Assembly: GCA_002690445.1 (NCBI GenBank)
Contig: NZER01000095.1
Coordinates: forward strand, 1 to 8,966
Source of the DNA: Candidatus Pacearchaeota archaeon
GTDB taxonomy: Archaea > Nanoarchaeota > Nanoarchaeia > Pacearchaeales > GW2011-AR1
DNA: 8,966 nt
Direction: 5' to 3'
A program made the translations under genes and the position numbers. Below are positions 3,871 through 8,966 of this stretch, in pieces. Each line of letters begins with the position of its first letter. The first letter of the stretch is position 1. A model generated the notes under the pieces. It was not told the DNA's origin, did no database searches, and saw only the letters and a list, made by a program, of their open reading frames with translations.

Positions 3871-6273
3871 ATGGAAGGCTATGACGCTCCATTAGAGGGA
3901 GCACAGGAAGAAAACTTAAATCCTGACGATCTTGATGCTGGGAAAGGCGAATCTAATTCAGTAGAAGAGGAAACGCGTCGTATTTTTGATCTTTATAAGA
4001 ACAAAAGGTACGATTGGGAGATCCAAGCAAGGGAAGACCAGGAATATCGCTTAGGTCGGCAGTGGACTGTTGAGCAAGAAAAGACTTTGAAGTCGAGAGG
4101 ACAGGCTCCTATAGTTGTCAACAGAATACATCCAGCCGTAGAAACAGCGAAAGCACTCCTTACCTCCAATAGACCATTGTTTAAGGTCTCACCGAGAGAG
4201 GATTCGGATACCCGTGTAGCGAATGTACTCAACAATTTATTGACGTATATGTATGATATCTCTGATGGAAGAACAGAAGTACGTAAAGCTGTAGATGATT
4301 ATTATGTATGTGGACTTGGATATCTTATGGTATATCAGAATGGACAGGCTGATGGAGGAAAAGGAGAGGTAATGTTCCGTTCTGTTGATCCGTTTGATGT
4401 ATATGTTGATCCCAATTCAAGAGATAGGTTTTTTGATGATGCAGAAAACATAATTGTATCACGTATCTTTACTAAAGCCCAGGCTAAGAAGTTATATCCT
4501 CTGTACGCGAATGCTATTGATTCAGCTTCTGGTGGAGAATACACTACTGATCAGATAGTAACTGGGAATACTGATAATACTGGATTAAAATTCCCAGGTG
4601 ACGAGACTACCCTTGAGGCTGATACTTATGTAAGAGGATATGAAAGATACTATAAGATCCGTGAAGTAGCATATCGGATCCACGAAAAATGGTCTGGTAA
4701 AGAATTAAGACTGACTCAGAAAGAATATGAAGCATATTTAAATGAAGAGGTTGGAACCCTTGGTGATCAGGTTTTTGAAGGTGAGAAAATTGAACAGAAG
4801 AAAGAAGAACTTGGTGGAAAGAGAGATCAACTTCTAAAAGGAGCAGCGGACCAGATAGATGGAGAGATAGAAAAGGCCGCTTCCGAGATGGAAGTCCAGT
4901 ATATGGAAAAGGAGAAGGAACTTCAGGAGATGGTAGATCTTGGAGAGGTCCTTCCAGAGAGAATGGAACATGATCTTAGTAATTTAAGAGAGCAGATTGA
5001 CAAACAAGTCAAAGATGCTTACAATCAAGCCCTTGAAAGTGCAGGCCAGGTACAGAATATACCCAATGTAGAAATGAAGGTAAAGGCTGGGCTTATAAAG
5101 GAAGGGCTGATAGAAGCAATCCCTATAACAATTACAAAGGTTAAAATGTGTGTTGTTGTTGGTGAGACATATGTGTTTGGAAGGGTACTGCCATCGTCGA
5201 AATATCCGATAGTACCGATATGTAATCTACATACGCGTACACCGTATCCTATGTCGGATGTGCGTATGGTAAAAGGATTACAGGATTATATCAATAAAAC
5301 ACGCTCACTTATTATAGCACACGCTACAACTTCTACCAATATGAAGGTACTTGTCCCAGCTGGTTCGGTTGATATGGTTGAATTCGAACAGAAATGGGCA
5401 CAGCCTGGAGTTGGTATTGAGGTTGACTTTGATATGGGGCAGCCTGTTGTAGCCAGTCCAGTTCCTCTTCCGAATGAACTCTATCAGAATGAGACCACAG
5501 CCAAAAGCGACATCGACCACCAACTTGGACTATACGACCTGATGATGGGAAACTCTCAATCTGCCCCACAAACTTACAAGGCCACCATTAGTCTAGATGA
5601 ATTTGGACAGAGGAAAATAAAGTCCAAACTTGCTGATATCGAAGCTGGGCTAGTTATACTTGCTAAGGTTGCAATACCACTGATGCAAGAACTATATCAA
5701 ATGGAAAAGGTCTTTAGGATTGTTAACCCAAACAATTCTATGAGTGAATACGCTATAAATAAGCGTTTATATGATGATAAAACAAAAGAAATACAAGTTT
5801 TTAATGACATTACTGTTGGAGCCTACGATGTTGTTTATGTGTCAGGTTCGACACTTCCGTCTAATAGATACGCGGAACTCGAATTCTACATGGAAGCATA
5901 CAAAGCGGGCCTCATTGACAAACAGGAAGTCTTGAAGAAGACAGAAGTCTTCGACATGGAAGGAGTACTTCAAAGAACGGACGTTATTGCTCAACTACAG
6001 CAACAACTCAAGGCAGCGACTGAGCAGCTTAAGAAATTAAGCGGCGATATGCAGACGCTTACCCGTGAGAATGTACACTTGAAGCAAAAAGTAGAAGTTG
6101 AAAAGTTCAAAACCTCACTTGATTCAGTTGAAAACAAGGCAAAAGCAGCAGGAACGCTTTTTGACCATAGACTAAAAGATCAGATGGGGTTAGTGGAAAA
6201 AGAAGTACGGGATGCAGCAAAACAAGCCAGCAAACCTCCATCCGCATCTAATGGAGCTGCTAAAAGGAAATAA
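3871..6273 (+). CDS. portal protein, P22-like
   Basis: The portal forms the dodecameric ring at one capsid vertex through which DNA passes and to which terminase and neck bind. The 800 residues read as a P22-type portal. There is an acidic N-terminus, RRIFDLYKNKRYDWEIQAR (36-54) and QAPIVVNRIHPAVETAKALL (78-97), typical of the portal entry region. Next comes the core with VDPFDVYVDPNSRD (172-185), and the stem and crown region around KYPIVPICNLHTRTPYP (444-460), GLQDYINKTRSL (469-480) and QSAPQTYKATISLDEFGQRK (563-582). Residues about 290-395 are a highly charged, Glu/Lys-rich helical insert. The C-terminus (about 700-785) is a predicted coiled coil ending in a basic tail, GAAKRK. TAGGG (3859-3863) seven bases before ATG 3871 is a modest ribosome site. 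The next gene begins two bases after the stop. Confidence 0.9.
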   Translation: MEGYDAPLEGAQEENLNPDDLDAGKGESNSVEEETRRIFDLYKNKRYDWEIQAREDQEYRLGRQWTVEQEKTLKSRGQAPIVVNRIHPAVETAKALLTSNRPLFKVSPREDSDTRVANVLNNLLTYMYDISDGRTEVRKAVDDYYVCGLGYLMVYQNGQADGGKGEVMFRSVDPFDVYVDPNSRDRFFDDAENIIVSRIFTKAQAKKLYPLYANAIDSASGGEYTTDQIVTGNTDNTGLKFPGDETTLEADTYVRGYERYYKIREVAYRIHEKWSGKELRLTQKEYEAYLNEEVGTLGDQVFEGEKIEQKKEELGGKRDQLLKGAADQIDGEIEKAASEMEVQYMEKEKELQEMVDLGEVLPERMEHDLSNLREQIDKQVKDAYNQALESAGQVQNIPNVEMKVKAGLIKEGLIEAIPITITKVKMCVVVGETYVFGRVLPSSKYPIVPICNLHTRTPYPMSDVRMVKGLQDYINKTRSLIIAHATTSTNMKVLVPAGSVDMVEFEQKWAQPGVGIEVDFDMGQPVVASPVPLPNELYQNETTAKSDIDHQLGLYDLMMGNSQSAPQTYKATISLDEFGQRKIKSKLADIEAGLVILAKVAIPLMQELYQMEKVFRIVNPNNSMSEYAINKRLYDDKTKEIQVFNDITVGAYDVVYVSGSTLPSNRYAELEFYMEAYKAGLIDKQEVLKKTEVFDMEGVLQRTDVIAQLQQQLKAATEQLKKLSGDMQTLTRENVHLKQKVEVEKFKTSLDSVENKAKAAGTLFDHRLKDQMGLVEKEVRDAAKQASKPPSASNGAAKRK
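6264..6268 (+). promoter_or_regulatory. Shine-Dalgarno of scaffold gene inside the portal 3' end
   Basis: AAGGA at 6264-6268 lies within the last portal codons (Lys-Arg-Lys), seven bases before the ATG at 6276. Because the portal stop is at 6271-6273, ribosomes ending the portal can start the scaffold directly. Confidence 0.7.
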
Positions 6274-6275
6274 AA

Positions 6276-7259
6276 ATGGAAGCTAATAATCCAGAACAGG
6301 TTATACCGCAACAAGAAGCCCCCCAGCAGGAAGTTCAACAGGACGTACCAGCTATCGAAGCTAGTATAGATCGTGAAATAACTGAACAGCAGGGGACCAC
6401 CTTTGAAGAGATTATAGGGGTTACCGAACCAGAGCCAGGTCAAGCACCTGTACCTACTGATGTCGCACCCCAGGGAAATGATCAGGTTCGGTATCAATAC
6501 TGGCAGTCGGAAACTGCCAAGCTTAAAGATCAGTTAGCACAGCGTGATGAGATCTTAAGGCAGCAGACTCCCGTAATAGACTATGTTACACAGAATCCAG
6601 GAGTACTTAACGGACGCGTTCCGCAACCCCAAGCTGCTCCAGCAGCAAAAGAGACACAAGTAGAGGAAGAATTTCCAGGTCCTCCACAGAAGCCTTTACA
6701 GCCAGCTGGGTACAGTAGAGAGGATGCGTATCAGGACGCAGCAAGTGAAAGTGCGAAATATGATTCTGCGGTAGAGCAGTGGCGAGATGATATGCAAATG
6801 TATAATCAGCTCCACACTTCTTACCAAGTAGCTACTATGCAGGAGACTCATGATAAGGAGATCAATGAACTTAAGAAGTTTGAGCAAATGAGGCAGAGCG
6901 ATGCAAGGCAACGTTCGGAGCTTGACAATGCTGCAAGATATGTTAAATCCAGGTATGATCTTGGAGGAGAAGCTAATCTTAACAGGTTTGTCGCCGAAAT
7001 GAATGATCCTAATTCAATTAACATGGATGATTTGGTAGGCTATTGGAAACATAAGAACGGGATAGTGGACTCAGGTCCAATGCCAGTTCAGAATTCGCCC
7101 CAACAGCAATCCAGTCAGACATTTCAACAATTGAAAAGGGCTCAATCAGTTCCAACTCCGATGGGTGTCCAAACATCTGCAACGAATCAGGCAGCTGATC
7201 CTTCGAATAATTTCATGCAATCTCTTATCAGTGAGGAGAAAAATCGAAACTTACTTTAA
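6276..7259 (+). CDS. probable scaffold protein for prohead assembly
   Basis: The 327-residue protein sits between portal and capsid genes, the standard place for a scaffold, which guides capsid assembly from inside and then leaves or is degraded. The sequence fits. Residues 1-65 are disordered, rich in Gln, Pro and Glu. A short helix covers 75-95 (SETAKLKDQLAQRDEILRQQ). A Pro/Gln/Ala linker spans about 110-145. A long charged helical region follows at about 147-225 (YSREDAYQDAASESAKYD, then MQETHDKEINELKKFEQMRQ). The C-terminus (about 268-327) is again Gln/Ser-rich and ends with a helix, FMQSLISEEKNRNLL. There is no protease motif, so any maturation protease must be encoded elsewhere. Scaffolds diverge quickly, so the call relies on place and composition more than homology. 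Confidence 0.75.
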   Translation: MEANNPEQVIPQQEAPQQEVQQDVPAIEASIDREITEQQGTTFEEIIGVTEPEPGQAPVPTDVAPQGNDQVRYQYWQSETAKLKDQLAQRDEILRQQTPVIDYVTQNPGVLNGRVPQPQAAPAAKETQVEEEFPGPPQKPLQPAGYSREDAYQDAASESAKYDSAVEQWRDDMQMYNQLHTSYQVATMQETHDKEINELKKFEQMRQSDARQRSELDNAARYVKSRYDLGGEANLNRFVAEMNDPNSINMDDLVGYWKHKNGIVDSGPMPVQNSPQQQSSQTFQQLKRAQSVPTPMGVQTSATNQAADPSNNFMQSLISEEKNRNLL

Positions 7260-7274
7260 CTATGATGAAATAAT

Positions 7275-7280
7275 GAGGAA
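7275..7280 (+). promoter_or_regulatory. Shine-Dalgarno of the major capsid gene
   Basis: GAGGAA at 7275-7280 lies five bases before ATG 7286, in the 26-base gap after the scaffold stop. It is a good ribosome site, as expected for the most abundant virion protein, and it fixes the start. Confidence 0.75.
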
Positions 7281-7285
7281 TTAAA

Positions 7286-8725
7286 ATGGCAGATTATAGT
7301 CCAGGTCAGTTGATTACTACTACTCCGAATAGTCCAGGTTTTGGCGGCCAAAGTATTGACAGCCTTAGGCGTACTTTTGGGATCGGTGATACGGTCCATG
7401 AATTAGCTCCAGAAACTTCAATTTTCTTTAGCTATCTGAGTAAATTAGGTAAGAAACCGACTGATGAAACAGTGTGGAAACCGATGGAATATCGGTCTCA
7501 ATGGCAAAGGCGTAATTTTAGCTGCAATTTCCATGATGGAAATAACGGTGCGGATGACGTAGCAGGATTAAAAATACAAGTTGATTACAATCACCAGGGT
7601 AAAGTTGTCTCTGGAGCCAAATACTCACCAGTATTTATAGTACCTGGACAGGTATTAAGAATAAATGGTGAAGTATGGAAGGTCGCTAATGATGCTACTA
7701 TTACATACATTACAGACTCAACTGGCGTAACAGCAACAGGAGAAAAAGGTACTACAGCTGGGGACGTAGTTATTATTGCTTCTGCTTCAGTCGTTTTAGT
7801 GTCTGACACTTCAAAGACGTATGACGTTACAAATGGTAGTGCAACATCTGTTGGTGGTCAGGTCATTGGTTCGCAATGGGCTGAAGCTAGTGGTGCTCCT
7901 GCAGGTTGGAGAGATGAATTGAGTGATGTGGAATTTTTCACACAGATATTCAAGACATCTGTTCCCTTGATGAGTGGATCTATGCAGGCTACAAGGTATC
8001 GTGGCTATGCAAATGAATGGAAACGTGTATACGGAGAGCATGTCAAGTCCCATAAAATGGATCTTGAAAATGCATTTCTGTTCGGCTATGGTAAATATAC
8101 CAGTGCTGATGTAAGAAACTCCTGGGGCATAATGCCATTTATCCAGAATATGGGTGGCAAATTCTACAATATCGATTATGATGGTGCTGCTGTAACTACT
8201 CCTGCTGAGGGAGTTGCTGGTGCGGCATTTCCATGGACATACGATGGAATAGTCGACGTTATGGATGACTTCATGAACTGGGAAAGTGGTAACAGTGGTC
8301 AAAAACTGGTACTTACTTCCCGTAAGGTTATAAATACACTTCATAAGATGGGTGATAATAGCTTTTTGGATAACTCTCTAACTGGAGGTGCGTCTGGTTT
8401 ATTCCGTTCAAACCTTGAGGTTAAGAGTTCAAGCTTTATGCCTGTTGATATAAGTTCTATTTCAACCTCCTGGGGATCATTAAACTTTATAGCTCATCCA
8501 TTGTTCAGAAATGACATGGAAGACTATGCAGTTGCGATTGATCTACGGCATGTTAGTTTGCGTCCGCTTGCTGGTAATGGACATTCACGTGACACGTTTG
8601 TCGAGACCAATATTCAAGAGAATGATATCGACGGAAGAAAGGACCAGATTATTACTGAAGCTGGTCTTCAAGTACTCTTCCCAGAGACTCACGCTATCTT
8701 GAAGTTTGGTGTAGATAACGATTAA
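7286..8725 (+). CDS. major capsid protein, SU10/DUF5309-like (HK97 fold)
   Basis: This is the main shell subunit, 479 residues. The N-terminus (1-75) contains GIGDTVHELAPETSIFFSYL (32-51) and KPTDETVWKPMEYRSQ (57-72). A beta-rich, Val/Thr/Gly-rich stretch at about 95-200 probably forms the E-loop plus an extra domain. The second half has family-like features: HKMDLENAFLFGYGK (256-270), WGIMPFIQ (280-287), KLVLTSRKVINTLHKMG (340-356), LNFIAHPLFRNDMEDYAVAIDL (399-420, read in pieces), and the closing NIQENDIDGRKDQIITEAGL (442-461) with FPETHAIL (465-472). These match the SU10-type capsid family as I remember it. It is longer than I expect for the family, mainly through the beta-rich segment. 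A hairpin 25 bases after the stop could make this the last abundantly transcribed gene. Confidence 0.88.
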   Translation: MADYSPGQLITTTPNSPGFGGQSIDSLRRTFGIGDTVHELAPETSIFFSYLSKLGKKPTDETVWKPMEYRSQWQRRNFSCNFHDGNNGADDVAGLKIQVDYNHQGKVVSGAKYSPVFIVPGQVLRINGEVWKVANDATITYITDSTGVTATGEKGTTAGDVVIIASASVVLVSDTSKTYDVTNGSATSVGGQVIGSQWAEASGAPAGWRDELSDVEFFTQIFKTSVPLMSGSMQATRYRGYANEWKRVYGEHVKSHKMDLENAFLFGYGKYTSADVRNSWGIMPFIQNMGGKFYNIDYDGAAVTTPAEGVAGAAFPWTYDGIVDVMDDFMNWESGNSGQKLVLTSRKVINTLHKMGDNSFLDNSLTGGASGLFRSNLEVKSSSFMPVDISSISTSWGSLNFIAHPLFRNDMEDYAVAIDLRHVSLRPLAGNGHSRDTFVETNIQENDIDGRKDQIITEAGLQVLFPETHAILKFGVDND

Positions 8726-8749
8726 CGGTAGTTTATAACTGAAATCTAA

Positions 8750-8774
8750 GAGGGGGCTCTTTATGGGCCCCCTT
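8750..8774 (+). terminator. GC-rich hairpin after the capsid gene, probable leaky terminator
   Basis: A stem of ten pairs joins 8750-8759 to 8765-8774. It has five G (8752-8756) against five C (8768-8772), G-T wobbles at 8750/8774 and 8758/8766, and a 5-base TTTAT loop. It lies 24 bases after the capsid stop. Only two T follow the stem core before TAAAGAC, so a fully efficient intrinsic terminator is doubtful. A leaky terminator or an RNA-stabilising 3' end would fit, as with the terminator behind the T7 capsid gene. Confidence 0.55.
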
Positions 8775-8782
8775 AAAGACTG

Positions 8783-8966
8783 ATGGCAGCCAAAATAAAA
8801 GACCGAATACTTGCGAAGCTGTTTCCAGATCCTGACAGTAATGAAACATTTGTCAGCGAATTAACTAACGAAACAGACCTTTTTGAGCAGTCTTTATGGG
8901 AAGTAGCTAATATGCTTCCTGTTAAGATGCTTATTGAGGTAGCTGCAGATCCAGCGAATCCAACCG
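8783..8966 (+). CDS. 5' part of an unidentified gene downstream of the capsid gene (truncated by window end)
   Basis: ATG 8783 opens a frame that stays open for 61 codons to the window edge; an in-frame TAA at 8774-8776 limits the start. The translation is well behaved, with KIKDRILAKLFPD, FVSELTNETDLFEQSLWEVA and LPVKMLIEVAADP, and appears soluble and mostly helical with many acidic residues. I do not recognise the family. Its place just after the major capsid gene suggests a virion or head-completion protein. No clear ribosome site precedes the ATG, and the hairpin ending at 8774 lies only eight bases upstream. Expression may therefore depend on unfolding of that hairpin or on readthrough. 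The start could be misjudged, but no other in-frame ATG lies upstream. Confidence 0.75.
   Translation, partial: MAAKIKDRILAKLFPDPDSNETFVSELTNETDLFEQSLWEVANMLPVKMLIEVAADPANPT

Noticed and set aside
6264..6280. Programmed frameshift between portal and scaffold
   Set aside because: There is an A-rich stretch at the junction, but a clear stop, a ribosome site and a new ATG explain it as a simple reinitiation junction.
7811..8344. 177-codon antisense frame inside the capsid gene
   Set aside because: It is fully opposite the capsid coding sequence, with Cys/Ser/His-rich composition and no supporting start signal, so it is a shadow frame.

Overview
This window is part of a tailed double-stranded DNA phage (Caudoviricetes) genome, or of a prophage of that type. 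It carries a packaging and head-assembly module in canonical order: terminase small subunit, terminase large subunit, portal, scaffold, major capsid protein, then the start of another gene. The portal resembles the P22 type and the capsid protein resembles the SU10/DUF5309 family, so a short-tailed (podovirus-like) particle is plausible. No tail gene is in view to confirm this. The DNA is AT-leaning, with many AGA, AGG and ATA codons. No integrase, insertion sequence, CRISPR array or convincing tRNA gene is visible. The host cannot be told from this sequence.

Layout. Bases 2-139 (+) are the tail end of an unidentified reading frame. It converges on, and overlaps by 21 bases, a leftward gene for an unidentified 182-residue protein (119-667, -). 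Bases 668-1149 lack a clear gene and form the control region between this leftward gene and the rightward head genes. This stretch holds three consecutive stem-loops (721-735, 750-815, 816-834), an AT-rich block and a cluster of short ACT(A/T)AGTG dyads (948-1061). From 1150 all genes run rightward: an M15-family endolysin (1150-1563), the likely small terminase (1538-2329), the large terminase (2322-3821), the portal (3871-6273), the scaffold (6276-7259) and the major capsid protein (7286-8725). A GC-rich hairpin (8750-8774) follows. A truncated gene starts at 8783 and leaves the window.

How it works together. The two terminase subunits select and cut the DNA concatemer and pump it through the portal into a capsid built from the major capsid protein on the scaffold. 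The endolysin releases progeny. Start/stop overlaps at 1538-1563 and 2322-2329, and the 2-base gap between portal and scaffold, suggest one late operon with translational coupling. The hairpin after the capsid gene would let capsid transcripts outnumber those of the genes behind it, as the terminator after gene 10 does in T7.

The least explained part is the 668-1149 region. Its position just before the terminase genes fits a packaging start site, a late-gene operator region, or both. Within the genes, the portal has a roughly 110-residue charged helical insert, the capsid protein has a beta-rich insert, and the putative small terminase carries a distinct N-terminal domain.
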